Shown piece by piece: positions 1 to 7,669 of a stretch of 38,120 nt of DNA. The stretch spans positions 1-38,120 of the forward strand of contig JAXJVH010000036.1 in assembly GCA_036308645.1 (NCBI GenBank). The letters are read 5' to 3'. The number at the start of each line of letters is the position of its first letter. Within the stretch, counting starts at the first letter, position 1. Position numbers and translations under genes: made by a program. Origin of the DNA: RUG11462 sp036308645. GTDB lineage: Bacteria > Bacillota > Clostridia > Oscillospirales > Acutalibacteraceae. The notes below the pieces were generated by a model. That model was not told the DNA's origin and made no database searches. It was given only the letters and a program-made list of their open reading frames with translations.

Positions 1-109
1 AATAAAAAGTTTATAGAAATAATTTTCACTTTGTCTTTCAAACTTCTTCTATGTTCAATTTTTCCACTGTTTAAGCATTTTTTAGAGATTAATTCGAATA
101 TAAAAGATA

Positions 110-349
110 ATGTCAAGGAAAAATAGTTTAAAAAGCGGAAAATCATTTCCGTCACGTCATGTTTTTTCGGCTTTTGTTATTTCGTTTGTGTTTTTAGATT
201 ATTCTACCGTTTTGGGAGTTGTGTTTATTTCGCTTTCTTTTGTATTAGGCATAATTCGTATATTAAGCGGCGTGCATTTTTTAAAAGATGTATTGGCAGG
301 TATAACAGCGGCGGCATTAGTTTACATAATAATGCTACTTGCAATGTGA
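110..349 (+). CDS. PAP2-family phosphatase, C-terminal part (likely frameshifted gene)
   Basis: The 79 residues carry two signatures of membrane PAP2 (type 2 phosphatidic acid phosphatase-like) enzymes. SFPSRHVFSA corresponds to the second phosphatase motif and GVHFLKDVLAG to the third, whose His is the nucleophile in this family, and the remainder is hydrophobic. A normal PAP2 protein has a further 80-120 residues before this point. Upstream, this frame is blocked by stops, but frame 1 is open from base 1 to 123 and encodes a hydrophobic stretch followed by a charged loop. It could be the missing N-terminal part joined by a one-base shift in the A5 run at 119-123. The usual KX6RP motif is not visible in that stretch, so the gene may be decayed. 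It ends 18 nt before the phosphatase gene and is probably co-transcribed with it. Confidence 0.6.
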   Translation: MSRKNSLKSGKSFPSRHVFSAFVISFVFLDYSTVLGVVFISLSFVLGIIRILSGVHFLKDVLAGITAAALVYIIMLLAM

Positions 350-367
350 ATTTAAGGAGAATTTGAT

Positions 368-829
368 TTGATAAAAATTATGTTTGTGTGCCACGGTAAC
401 ATTTGCAGAAGTCCTATGGCAGAGTTTTATATGAAATATATTGTAGAAAAGGCGGGACTTGAAAACGAGATTTTTATTTCTTCTTCCGCTACAAGTATGG
501 AGGAAATCGGCAACGATACTCATTATGGTACTAAATCCGTTCTAAGTTTACATAACATCCCATATTATCCTCGTAAAGCAGTTAGATTTACTTATGATGA
601 CTACGAGAATTATGATTTAATTTTGCTTATGGATAAAAACAATATGCGTAATATAAAGTATATTGTGCCGAGCGATAAGGACGAAAAAATTCATCTTCTG
701 CTCGAATACGCAGGGGAGAGCGGTTCGATTGCCGACCCTTGGTACACAGGTGAATTTGAAACTACTTATAAAGATGTAAAACGCGGTTGCAATGCGCTTT
801 TGCAGTATATAAAGGAAGAAATGCTATGA
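368..829 (+). CDS. Low-molecular-weight protein tyrosine phosphatase
   Basis: This 153-residue protein has the family P-loop CX5R-S near its N-terminus (VCHGNICRSP, Cys8 nucleophile, Arg14) and the general-acid Asp in IADPWYTG (Asp123). Length and order match LMW-PTPs, cytoplasmic enzymes that remove phosphate from tyrosine (or sometimes arginine) residues, often on regulators of exopolysaccharide or stress. The start is TTG at 368, 8 nt after AAGGAG (354-359). The ATG at 380 would also keep the Cys but lies too far from that site. It overlaps the next gene by ATGA (826-829), so the two are translationally coupled. The target cannot be read from the sequence. Confidence 0.93.
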   Translation: MIKIMFVCHGNICRSPMAEFYMKYIVEKAGLENEIFISSSATSMEEIGNDTHYGTKSVLSLHNIPYYPRKAVRFTYDDYENYDLILLMDKNNMRNIKYIVPSDKDEKIHLLLEYAGESGSIADPWYTGEFETTYKDVKRGCNALLQYIKEEML

Positions 830-1311
830 TAGAAAAATTAAAATCGGAAATGATTAGATACTATTCGGGCGATCCGAAACGTATTCAACATTTTATAAAG
901 GTATATTTTTTCTGTGAAATGATAGGAAACGCCGAAAGATTAAACGATGATGAAATGCTTGTGCTTCGGGCGGCGGCGCTTACTCATGATATAGGCATAA
1001 AACGTGCAGAAGAACTTTATAACAGCGCAAGCGGAAAGTATCAGGAGGAGTTAGGACCTGAAATTGCCCGAAAAATGCTTGAAACAATCGGCTTTTCGCA
1101 AAATGTAATTGATAGGGTGTGCTTCTTGATAGCAAATCACCATACCTATACCGATATAGATTCGCTTGATTATCAAATATTGGTTGAGGCTGATTTTCTT
1201 GTAAATCTTTATGAGGATAACTGCCCGACCGACTCTGTAAAATCGGTTAAAGAAAAGATTTTTAAAACCGCCGTAGGTACAAAAATACTTGAAGAAATGT
1301 TTTTATCATAA
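826..1311 (+). CDS. HD-domain phosphohydrolase
   Basis: This 161-residue cytoplasmic protein has HD-superfamily metal ligands in the usual order: His22, His54-Asp55 (LTHDIG), His105-His106 (ANHH) and Asp123 (EADF). HD proteins of this size hydrolyse nucleotides or phosphoesters; the substrate here is unknown. The start is the ATG at 826, which overlaps the stop of the tyrosine phosphatase by 4 nt. A longer in-frame reading from 787 would lie inside the upstream gene and has no ribosome site. No terminator is obvious before the tRNA promoter. Confidence 0.85.
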   Translation: MIEKLKSEMIRYYSGDPKRIQHFIKVYFFCEMIGNAERLNDDEMLVLRAAALTHDIGIKRAEELYNSASGKYQEELGPEIARKMLETIGFSQNVIDRVCFLIANHHTYTDIDSLDYQILVEADFLVNLYEDNCPTDSVKSVKEKIFKTAVGTKILEEMFLS

Positions 1312-1337
1312 TTTTTCAGATAAATGAAAAAAATATC

Positions 1338-1366
1338 TTGACATTTTAAGTTAAATTGATTATAAT
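1338..1366 (+). promoter_or_regulatory. Housekeeping sigma promoter of tRNA-Leu
   Basis: A perfect consensus: TTGACA at 1338-1343, 17-nt spacer, TATAAT at 1361-1366. The tRNA begins 20 nt after the -10 box. Confidence 0.88.
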
Positions 1367-1386
1367 ACTTTAAGTGCCGAATATTT

Positions 1387-1474
1387 GCCGCTGTGGCGGA
1401 ACTGGCAGACGCCCGGGACTTAAAATCCCGTGGGTGAATAACCCGTACCGGTTCGATTCCGGTCAGCGGCACCA
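1387..1474 (+). tRNA. tRNA-Leu(TAA)
   Basis: An 88-nt cloverleaf with acceptor arms GCCGCTG / CAGCGGC, discriminator A and encoded CCA (1472-1474). The anticodon stem CGGGA / TCCCG holds the loop CTTAAAA, giving anticodon TAA, which reads UUA. The long variable arm typical of class II tRNAs (Leu/Ser) is present, as is the GTTCGATTC T-loop. Confidence 0.96.
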
Positions 1475-1508
1475 ACTCAAATCCCTTTTTCAGGGGTTTG
1501 AGTTTTTT
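1475..1508 (+). terminator. Rho-independent terminator after tRNA-Leu
   Basis: Stem CTCAAATCCC (1476-1485) with GGGGTTTGAG (1493-1502), a short T-rich loop, then T6. Confidence 0.88.
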
Positions 1509-1552
1509 GTTTATATTTAACAGGTTTTAAAAAATATTTGTATAATAAAATA

Positions 1553-1580
1553 TTGACAAATCGGAAAAATAATATATAAT
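1553..1580 (+). promoter_or_regulatory. Housekeeping sigma promoter of tRNA-Thr
   Basis: TTGACA at 1553-1558, 16-nt spacer, TATAAT at 1575-1580. The tRNA begins 11 nt further on, which places the predicted start a few bases upstream of the mature 5' end. Confidence 0.85.
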
Positions 1581-1590
1581 ATTTAAGTAT

Positions 1591-1666
1591 GCTGGTGTAG
1601 CTCAGTTGGTAGAGCAGCTCATTCGTAATGAGCAGGTCACGTGTTCGAGTCACGCTACCAGCTCCA
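1591..1666 (+). tRNA. tRNA-Thr(CGT)
   Basis: A 76-nt class I cloverleaf with acceptor GCTGGTG / TACCAGC (one G-T pair), discriminator T and encoded CCA. The anticodon stem GCTCA / TGAGC holds the loop TTCGTAA, giving anticodon CGT, which reads ACG. Discriminator T is the form seen in Firmicute threonine tRNAs. Confidence 0.95.
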
Positions 1667-1706
1667 TAAATCCCTTGAACAAAAGTTCAGGGGATTTATA
1701 CTTTTT
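1667..1706 (+). terminator. Rho-independent terminator after tRNA-Thr
   Basis: A 14-bp stem TAAATCCCTTGAAC / GTTCAGGGGATTTA with an AAAA loop, followed within three bases by T5. It shares the AAATCCCTT core with the tRNA-Leu terminator. Confidence 0.88.
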
Positions 1707-1740
1707 GATAAGTAAATATATAAAATGCTATAATAATGTG

Positions 1741-1769
1741 TTGATTTTTTTGTTGCTTTGTAATATAAT
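1741..1769 (+). promoter_or_regulatory. Promoter of the Xre-DnaD-DnaC operon
   Basis: TTGATT at 1741-1746, 17-nt spacer, TATAAT at 1764-1769, lying 35 nt before the regulator's start codon. Confidence 0.72.
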
Positions 1770-1804
1770 ACTTTATATAAATTAAATTGAAAGGCGGTGT
1801 CGGT

Positions 1805-2245
1805 ATGCGTGAGAATAATCTTAAAAAATTAAGAAAAGAATGTGCTTTAACACAACAGCAGGTTTCGGAAGCATTAGGGCTTGAACGTTCCACTTACACC
1901 TATTACGAAACCGGCAAAACCGACCCTTCTATAGCCACTTTGCAGAAAATTATGATTCTTTTCAATTGTTCATTTTCGGATATTTATCCGTTTGGCGATA
2001 ACATTAGTGAGTTGGGAAGATTTGAAAAGAATGATGATTTTAAACTTCATACAATAAATGATTCTTTTACTGCTTTCGGCAAAGTTTCTGATAATTACAG
2101 CACTTACAACGCAAAATCAGATGAGGACGCCCCACTGTATACCGATGAAATGGAATTGCTTGAAAATTACAGATTATTAAAGAATGAAGATAAGAAGAGA
2201 ATATTTGAAGAAATTCTTGATATAACAAGGGGGATTTCTGAATAG
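1805..2245 (+). CDS. Xre-family helix-turn-helix regulator
   Basis: This 146-residue protein has an N-terminal Cro/CI-type HTH (about residues 5-60: NLKKLRKECALTQQQVSEALGLERSTYTYYETGKTDPS). The C-terminal half (about 65-146) is acidic and has no recognised domain. The start is taken as ATG 1805, 7 nt after AAGGCGG (1791-1797); the upstream TTG at 1787 would swallow that site. It is the first gene of an operon with the DnaD- and DnaC-like genes (17-nt gap). It could control its own transcription or that of the replication genes, but no operator is evident. Confidence 0.85.
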   Translation: MRENNLKKLRKECALTQQQVSEALGLERSTYTYYETGKTDPSIATLQKIMILFNCSFSDIYPFGDNISELGRFEKNDDFKLHTINDSFTAFGKVSDNYSTYNAKSDEDAPLYTDEMELLENYRLLKNEDKKRIFEEILDITRGISE

Positions 2246-2262
2246 AAAAGGAGATGTGAAAA

Positions 2263-3183
2263 TTGAATTATTCTGTTAATCCAAGTGAATTATGCTCGAT
2301 TTTTGCGCTTCCTTCATCCGTTGTTGACAATCATATAAAACTTTCATCGGAATATCAGTTAAAAGCCTTGCTTTTGTTTGTAAAAAATCAAAATGACGCC
2401 AATGTATACGATGTAATCTCAAAAACTCTTAAATTATCCGAATCAGAGGTTTGTGAGTGCCTTGATTATTGGGTGCAACGCGGCGTGCTTGTAAGTGAGA
2501 ATAAATCGGTAAAGGTCGAGACGACGTCGAAACCTGTTGTTAAAGAGATTGCAACTTCTAAACCTACAAGGCAGGAGGCGGTTGCGAGAATTGCGAATTC
2601 CGAAGAATTAAAATATTTAACCGCCGTTGCACAGGAAAAGTTTGCCCGTCCGATTACCACCGCAGAAATGCGTACGTTTGTATGGCTTTTTGATAATTAC
2701 GGCTTGCCTGTACCGGTTATAATTTTGGCAATGCAGTATGCTTATGACAGCGGAAGACTTAATTTTTCATATCTTGAAAAAGTTTGCGTTGATTGGGCAA
2801 GAAATGATATTAATACCGTTTCAAAAGCCGAGGAACGTCTTAACGCTTTGTACCTTTCAAAAACCGCTTGGAAAATTACCGAAAGCGCTTTCGGTATTGA
2901 ACATCGCAAACCCTCTGCCGCTGAAAAAAAGTATGCTGAAAAATGGGTTAACGAATACGGTTTTAATAAAGATATGCTTGAAGCGGCTTATGATATTTGC
3001 ATAAATAAAACCGCTAAATTAAATTTTAAATACATAAATACTATTTTAGACAGTTGGCATAAAAGCGGTTACAAAAAGCTGTCCGACATTAAAGACGAAA
3101 CAACGGAGAATAAGACTAAAAAAGAAAAAACTTCATCTTATTCTATGGAGAATATAAAGAAAAAAGTAAATAATTTTGATTAA
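2263..3183 (+). CDS. DnaD-domain replication initiation protein
   Basis: This 306-residue protein has an N-terminal winged-helix-like region (about 10-85) as in DnaD/DnaB of Firmicutes. Two tandem DnaD/DnaB_2-type segments follow: about 125-200, with YLEKVCVDWARNDI, and about 205-275, with FKYINTILDSWHKSGY. The closing YxxxILxxWxxxG pattern is the family hallmark. The tail is Lys-rich. In Firmicutes such proteins remodel DNA at origins or stalled forks and help the helicase loader, which is encoded immediately downstream. The start is TTG at 2263, 9 nt after AAGGAG (2248-2253). The coupling with a DnaC/DnaI-like ATPase supports a primosome role. Confidence 0.9.
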   Translation: MNYSVNPSELCSIFALPSSVVDNHIKLSSEYQLKALLLFVKNQNDANVYDVISKTLKLSESEVCECLDYWVQRGVLVSENKSVKVETTSKPVVKEIATSKPTRQEAVARIANSEELKYLTAVAQEKFARPITTAEMRTFVWLFDNYGLPVPVIILAMQYAYDSGRLNFSYLEKVCVDWARNDINTVSKAEERLNALYLSKTAWKITESAFGIEHRKPSAAEKKYAEKWVNEYGFNKDMLEAAYDICINKTAKLNFKYINTILDSWHKSGYKKLSDIKDETTENKTKKEKTSSYSMENIKKKVNNFD

Positions 3184-4153
3184 AAGGGGAGTGATTCCTA
3201 TTAAATCAAGTGAATATATAATGAAAGCGCTTGATATTATTAATGCAAATCATGAACGTGAAGAATTAAAAGCGCAAAACAGAAAGTTAGAACTTTACGG
3301 AAAATTCCCGAAAATCGCTGAATTTGACAGAGAAATTGCGGCAGTTTTTCAAAACGCAATGAAAACAATGCTCGGCGGTGAAAAAGTTGATTTTGCACAC
3401 GCCGAAGAAAAAAGTTTATCATTGCAAAAACAAAAATCAGATTATCTGCAAGAAAATAATATTGATATTAGTGTTATAAACCCTGAATACAATTGCAAAA
3501 AATGTTCGGATACAGGGTATGTAAACGGCAGACTTTGCGAATGCGTCAAGAAAAAGGCTATTCAACTGAATTATGACGAACTTAATAAGGACGTAAAACT
3601 GGGAGATTATACATTTCGCAAATTTTCTCTTGATTATTACTCGGAAAGTGCGAAAAACGGGGTAATTCCAAGAGATATTATGACTAAAATCTGCGGTTTT
3701 TGCGTTAAATATGCCGCAGAGTTTGAAATTAATTCTGAAAGCCTGCTTTTTTTCGGACAAACAGGACTCGGAAAAACTCATTTGTCGCTTGCTATTGCGA
3801 ATGAGGTAATAAAAAAAGGATACAATGTTGTTTACGGACCTATTTCAAAAATTATCGGAAATATCGAAAGAGAGCATTTTTCGGGAGAGGAACGTACAAC
3901 GCTTCAAAATGTTCTTAATTGCGATTTGCTTATTTTTGATGATTTGGGTACTGAATTTACAACTCAATTTGTCGCTTCAAGCATTTTTGACATTGTAAAT
4001 TCAAGAATTTTAAATAAAAAACCGACGATTATTAATACTAATCTTGATTTTGAAGAACTGAAACAAAAGTATTCCGACCGTATCGTTTCAAGAATTTCGG
4101 GGAATTACCGTATGTTGCAGTTTTTCGGAGAAGATATAAGAACAATTAAATAA
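3176..4153 (+). CDS. DnaI/DnaC-like helicase loader ATPase
   Basis: This protein of up to 325 residues has an AAA+ core with Walker A GQTGLGKTH (about 194-202) and Walker B LLIFDDLG (251-258), plus the sensor segment TIINTNLD. An N-terminal zinc-binding cluster, Cys107, Cys110, Cys121 and Cys123, is as in DnaI-type loaders. Its family role is to load the replicative helicase onto single-stranded DNA. The start is unclear: TTG 3176 overlaps the upstream gene by 8 nt but has no ribosome site, whereas AAAGGGGAG lies at 3183-3191. An ATT codon at 3200 is well placed from that site, GTG 3191 sits on top of it, and the first in-frame ATG is 3221. The coordinates given use the longest reading. Confidence 0.88.
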   Translation: MIKRGVIPIKSSEYIMKALDIINANHEREELKAQNRKLELYGKFPKIAEFDREIAAVFQNAMKTMLGGEKVDFAHAEEKSLSLQKQKSDYLQENNIDISVINPEYNCKKCSDTGYVNGRLCECVKKKAIQLNYDELNKDVKLGDYTFRKFSLDYYSESAKNGVIPRDIMTKICGFCVKYAAEFEINSESLLFFGQTGLGKTHLSLAIANEVIKKGYNVVYGPISKIIGNIEREHFSGEERTTLQNVLNCDLLIFDDLGTEFTTQFVASSIFDIVNSRILNKKPTIINTNLDFEELKQKYSDRIVSRISGNYRMLQFFGEDIRTIK

Positions 4154-4171
4154 GATAAGAAGGGAAAATTT

Positions 4172-5245
4172 ATGAAAAGAGTAATTTGTTTAATTTTAAC
4201 CGTTGTTATGAGTTTGGCTTTTGTTTCCTGCGGTAAAAAGGAAGAGGCTAAAAAAGAAAAAACTACTGCCGAAACCACACAAACAACAACCGCTGCAAAA
4301 GTTCTTAATCCGCTTACGGGCGAATCGGGCTTTGACAGTGCAAAAGTAGGTAAAAGACCTGTTGCGGTTATGATTAATAACATCAGCGTGGCTCAAAGCG
4401 TTCAAACAGGCGTCGGTGAAGCCGATATGGTTTTTGAAACTTTGGCAGAAGGCGGTATTTCTCGTCTTATGGCGGTTTATTCCGACATTTCAAAGGTTGA
4501 CCAGATAGGCTCGGTCAGAAGCGCAAGAATTTCTTATGCTCAATTAGCGGCAGGATTTGACGCTTTTTATATTCATTGCGGTGCTGATAATAAATATTGC
4601 AGTCCTTCTTACAGAAAATCTTTAGGCGTTGAAAGTCTTGATTTAGGCTCGAATGCTTCATCTATAGGTAAACGTATTTCTAACGGACTTGCTACCGAGC
4701 ATACTTTATATACTTTTGGCGAAAGCGTTGCAAAGTTTATAAAAGATAAGGATAATAAAATAAAAGATTCTGCAAAAGACGTTTATAAGTTTAACGATGA
4801 GGATTCACCGGAGAAGTTTGAAAACAGCGCAAAAAATATTTCGGTAAAACTTTCAACCGTTCAGACAACTCATCTTCGTTATAACAGTGATGATAAAAAA
4901 TATATTCGCGGTAACAGCAGTGCGAATTTAATTGATTATAAATCGGGAGCAAAAGAGAAGTTTAAGAATGTTTTGGTTCTTTTTACAAATGTTCATTCTC
5001 TCTCGGACGGCTATCACATGCAAAGCGATTTCGGCAATGGCGAGGGTTATTACTTCAGCGAAGGCTCCTATAAATCTATCAAATGGGAGAAAAAGAGCGA
5101 AACTTCGCCGCTTAAATTCTATAATACCGACGGTAGTGATTTAAAACTTAATGCGGGTAATTCGTATATTTGTCTTACCGATACAGACTATAAATCGGCG
5201 CTTGGCATTGAGCCGTTTGAAAACGAAACCACTAAAGCACAATAA
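4172..5245 (+). CDS. DUF3048 (YerB-type) lipoprotein
   Basis: This 357-residue exported lipoprotein has a signal peptide ending in a lipobox (LAFVSC, lipidated Cys20) and then a Lys/Thr-rich linker (about 21-45). The body matches the DUF3048 family: NPLTGESGFDSAKVGKRPVAVMINN, then GVGEADMVFETLAEGGISR and GSVRSARISY near the N-terminal half, and YHMQSDFGNGEGYYF toward the C-terminus. The family is widespread in Firmicutes and its biochemical function is not established. It is 18 nt downstream of the DnaC-like gene with a ribosome site AGAAGGG, so it is probably the last gene of that operon. Confidence 0.9.
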   Translation: MKRVICLILTVVMSLAFVSCGKKEEAKKEKTTAETTQTTTAAKVLNPLTGESGFDSAKVGKRPVAVMINNISVAQSVQTGVGEADMVFETLAEGGISRLMAVYSDISKVDQIGSVRSARISYAQLAAGFDAFYIHCGADNKYCSPSYRKSLGVESLDLGSNASSIGKRISNGLATEHTLYTFGESVAKFIKDKDNKIKDSAKDVYKFNDEDSPEKFENSAKNISVKLSTVQTTHLRYNSDDKKYIRGNSSANLIDYKSGAKEKFKNVLVLFTNVHSLSDGYHMQSDFGNGEGYYFSEGSYKSIKWEKKSETSPLKFYNTDGSDLKLNAGNSYICLTDTDYKSALGIEPFENETTKAQ

Positions 5246-5273
5246 AATATAGTAATTTAATATTGTTTTTAAT

Positions 5274-5309
5274 AAAAAGAAGTCAGAAATTTTTCCGACT
5301 TCTTTTTTG
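5274..5309 (+). terminator. Rho-independent terminator after DUF3048
   Basis: Stem AAGAAGTC / GACTTCTT with a 12-nt loop and a following T6 run. Confidence 0.85.
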
Positions 5310-5339
5310 TTAGAAAAAATTAAAAAATTTATAAATTCC

Positions 5340-5366
5340 TGTCACCTTTTATAGGACTTTTACGTC
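5340..5366 (+). promoter_or_regulatory. Possible ECF-sigma promoter of the acyltransferase operon
   Basis: TGTCAC at 5340-5345 and CGTC at 5363-5366 are separated by 17 nt, with a T-rich block just after the -35. This resembles ECF promoters of the sigV/sigM/sigW class (TGAAAC, 16-17 nt, CGTC). The start codon follows at 5401. A competing housekeeping candidate, TTGTTA (5307-5312), 17 nt, TATAAA (5330-5335), overlaps the upstream terminator. Autoregulation by the operon's own sigma factor is inferred. Confidence 0.45.
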
Positions 5367-5400
5367 TATATATCAGAAACAGAAAATCGGTGGTGCGAAT

Positions 5401-6795
5401 ATGGTCTTTAGCAGTCTTGAATTTATATTTATTTTTCTTCCTGTTTTTTTCGGTTGCTATTATATCGTACCGTATCGCATTAAAAATATTGTTTTGCTTA
5501 TAGGCAGTTTATGCTTTTATATCGTGGGAACAATAAATCATCCCGAGCATCTTGTATTGCTTTTGTGCGTTATTATGGCTGATTATTTTGTCGGTTTGCT
5601 CATTGAAAAACATTCCGAACATAAAAAACTGTTTTTGACATTAGGGATAGTTTTTCATTTAATTTCACTTGTTGCATTTAAGTATTCGGGGTTTATAATA
5701 GGCGAATTAAACGGAATTTTTACATCTGTAAATATTTCATTTAATCTTATAATGCCGATAGGTATTTCGTTTTACACCTTTCAGGGTATTTCCTATATTG
5801 CAGATGTTTATAAGGGTAAAATAAAAGCGGAAAAAAGTCTGCTTAAATTCAGCGTTTACATATCTATGTTCGAGCAACTTATTGCAGGGCCGATTGTAAC
5901 TTACAATCAGGTTGAAAAACAACTGTACCGAAGAAGAATTAAAAATACTGAAATCTTAAACGGCATAGGTATTTTTATTTTTGGTTTGGGACTTAAAGTT
6001 TTGCTTGCAAATCCGATAGGGAAGTTATGGACTCAGGTAAAAGCAATAGGCTTTGAAAGCATTTCAACTCCGCTTGCATGGATGTCGATTATTGCATTTT
6101 CGTTTCAACTGTATTTTGACTTTTTCGGTTATTCTTTAATGGCAATCGGACTTGGAAAAATGCTCGGGTTCAATCTTCCAAAAAACTTTGATTTTCCGTA
6201 TTTAAGCCGTTCAATGACAGAATTTTGGCGCAGATGGCATATAACGCTCGGCAACTGGTTCAAAGAATATGTTTATATACCGCTTGGAGGAAACAGAAAC
6301 GGTAAAATAGCAACCGCAAGAAATCTGCTCGTTGTATGGTTGCTTACGGGAATATGGCATGGCGCAGGCTATAATTTTATTCTATGGGGATTTGTTTTAT
6401 TTTTGATAATATTTGTTGAAAAATTCTTTATAGGAAAACTGCTTAATAAATACCCTTTTGTGGGACATATCTATATGACGCTTTTGATACCGCTTACTTG
6501 GGCAATATTTGCCATAGATAATATAGGGGACTTGTGGGTGTTTTTTACCAGACTGTTTCCTTTTTTCGGTCAGGGCGTATGGTCGGTATTCAGATATGAT
6601 TATCTTAAATACTTGTCTTTGTATTATCCGTTTTTTATAGCGGGAATACTTTTTTCAACCAAAATACCTTTTCGTTTTTTAAAACGAATAAAGAGCCGTA
6701 TGGTGATATGGTCTGTAGTTGCAATTATATTTTTAGCGTCTGTTTATTGTATGTATCGAGGATTTGACGATCCGTTTTTATATTTTAGATTTTAG
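5401..6795 (+). CDS. MBOAT-family O-acyltransferase
   Basis: This 464-residue polytopic membrane protein belongs to the AlgI/DltB/PatA branch. It shows the family segments MPIGISFYTFQGISYIADVYKG (about 118-139), FWRRWHITLGNWFKEYVYIPLGGNR (275-299, His280) and LTGIWHGAGYNF with the invariant His320. Such proteins move an acyl (usually acetyl) group across the membrane to an extracytoplasmic carrier or polymer. The SGNH protein 7 nt downstream fits the usual partner, as in PatA/PatB or AlgI/AlgJ-X. The downstream RsiV-like anti-sigma suggests peptidoglycan as acceptor (inference), but teichoic acid or exopolysaccharide cannot be excluded. A GGTGG site precedes the ATG. Confidence 0.93.
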   Translation: MVFSSLEFIFIFLPVFFGCYYIVPYRIKNIVLLIGSLCFYIVGTINHPEHLVLLLCVIMADYFVGLLIEKHSEHKKLFLTLGIVFHLISLVAFKYSGFIIGELNGIFTSVNISFNLIMPIGISFYTFQGISYIADVYKGKIKAEKSLLKFSVYISMFEQLIAGPIVTYNQVEKQLYRRRIKNTEILNGIGIFIFGLGLKVLLANPIGKLWTQVKAIGFESISTPLAWMSIIAFSFQLYFDFFGYSLMAIGLGKMLGFNLPKNFDFPYLSRSMTEFWRRWHITLGNWFKEYVYIPLGGNRNGKIATARNLLVVWLLTGIWHGAGYNFILWGFVLFLIIFVEKFFIGKLLNKYPFVGHIYMTLLIPLTWAIFAIDNIGDLWVFFTRLFPFFGQGVWSVFRYDYLKYLSLYYPFFIAGILFSTKIPFRFLKRIKSRMVIWSVVAIIFLASVYCMYRGFDDPFLYFRF

Positions 6796-6802
6796 CGAGG
6801 TT

Positions 6803-7615
6803 ATGAAAATGAAAAAATCTGATTTTATTACTCTTTTATCTTTTATTATGATAATTATATCCGTTGTTATTGTTTTGTGTATGGGCAGTTGTTCTGTGAT
6901 TGAAAACAAAGTAAAAAGCAATAATGCGACTGAAATAACAAAAACTAACAAAACCGATAATTTCGTTATCAATTCATCTGAAGGACAAAAAACTACTTGT
7001 AAAAAAACTACCGAATCTACTGCAAAAAGTAAAAATATTTCAATGAAAGACGCTTTGTTTATCGGTGATTCGAGAACGGTTGGCATTTCCGAGTACGGCG
7101 AAATAAAAGGCGCAGATTTTTTTGTTGATGTCGGTATGAGCGTTTATAATATTAATCAAAAAACAGTTTCCGTGCCGAGCGTCGGCAGAGTAACTTTAAA
7201 TGAATTGCTTATGAATAAGAAATATGGTAAAATATATTTAATGCTGGGTATAAATGAAGTCGGTTATTATTTAAACGTCACTATGAATAAGTATAAAGAA
7301 CTTTTAAATCTTATTCAAACCAAACAACCCGATTCGGTTATATTTGTTCAAGCAAATCTGCATGTTACAAAAAGCCGTTCCGATAGTGATAAATATGTAA
7401 ATAATAAAACTATTGACCGAATTAATACGGCTATTTCAAAACTTGCCGACGGCAAAAAAATATTTTACCTTGATGCAAATGTTCTTTTTGATGACGGCAA
7501 CGGAAATCTATCTTCCGATAAATCGGAAGATACGGCGCATCTTTATGCAAAATATTATTCTGAATGGGGTAAATGGATTATTAATCAAACTTCATTATTG
7601 ATACCGGAGGGTTGA
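6803..7615 (+). CDS. SGNH/GDSL-type membrane-anchored hydrolase or acetyltransferase
   Basis: This 270-residue protein has one N-terminal hydrophobic segment (about 8-29) ending MGSC, so it is either membrane anchored or a lipoprotein at Cys30 (the -3 residue Met is not ideal). A Thr/Lys-rich linker (31-78) follows. The SGNH core starts with IGDSRTVG (Ser90). GINEVG is the block III Gly-x-Asn, and EDTAHLY gives the Asp and His of block V, so the triad is complete. Together with the adjacent MBOAT gene, it probably transfers or removes acyl groups outside the cell. The ATG 6803 is chosen, with GCGAGG just upstream; an in-frame ATG at 6764 lies inside the previous gene. Its TGA touches an ATG at 7615 that should start the sigma factor. 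Confidence 0.88.
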   Translation: MKMKKSDFITLLSFIMIIISVVIVLCMGSCSVIENKVKSNNATEITKTNKTDNFVINSSEGQKTTCKKTTESTAKSKNISMKDALFIGDSRTVGISEYGEIKGADFFVDVGMSVYNINQKTVSVPSVGRVTLNELLMNKKYGKIYLMLGINEVGYYLNVTMNKYKELLNLIQTKQPDSVIFVQANLHVTKSRSDSDKYVNNKTIDRINTAISKLADGKKIFYLDANVLFDDGNGNLSSDKSEDTAHLYAKYYSEWGKWIINQTSLLIPEG

Positions 7616-7669
7616 TGTTTTACGGAAAAGCAAGAATTTTGCGAGCATATTAAGCAATGTGAAAAAGCG

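Noticed and set aside
1387..4153. tRNAs followed by an Xre regulator and DnaD/DnaC-like genes, which looks like a prophage early region integrated at a tRNA
   Set aside because: No integrase, recombinase, structural phage gene or duplicated tRNA 3' end was seen, and the next gene is a chromosomal DUF3048 lipoprotein. A normal primosome operon is simpler.
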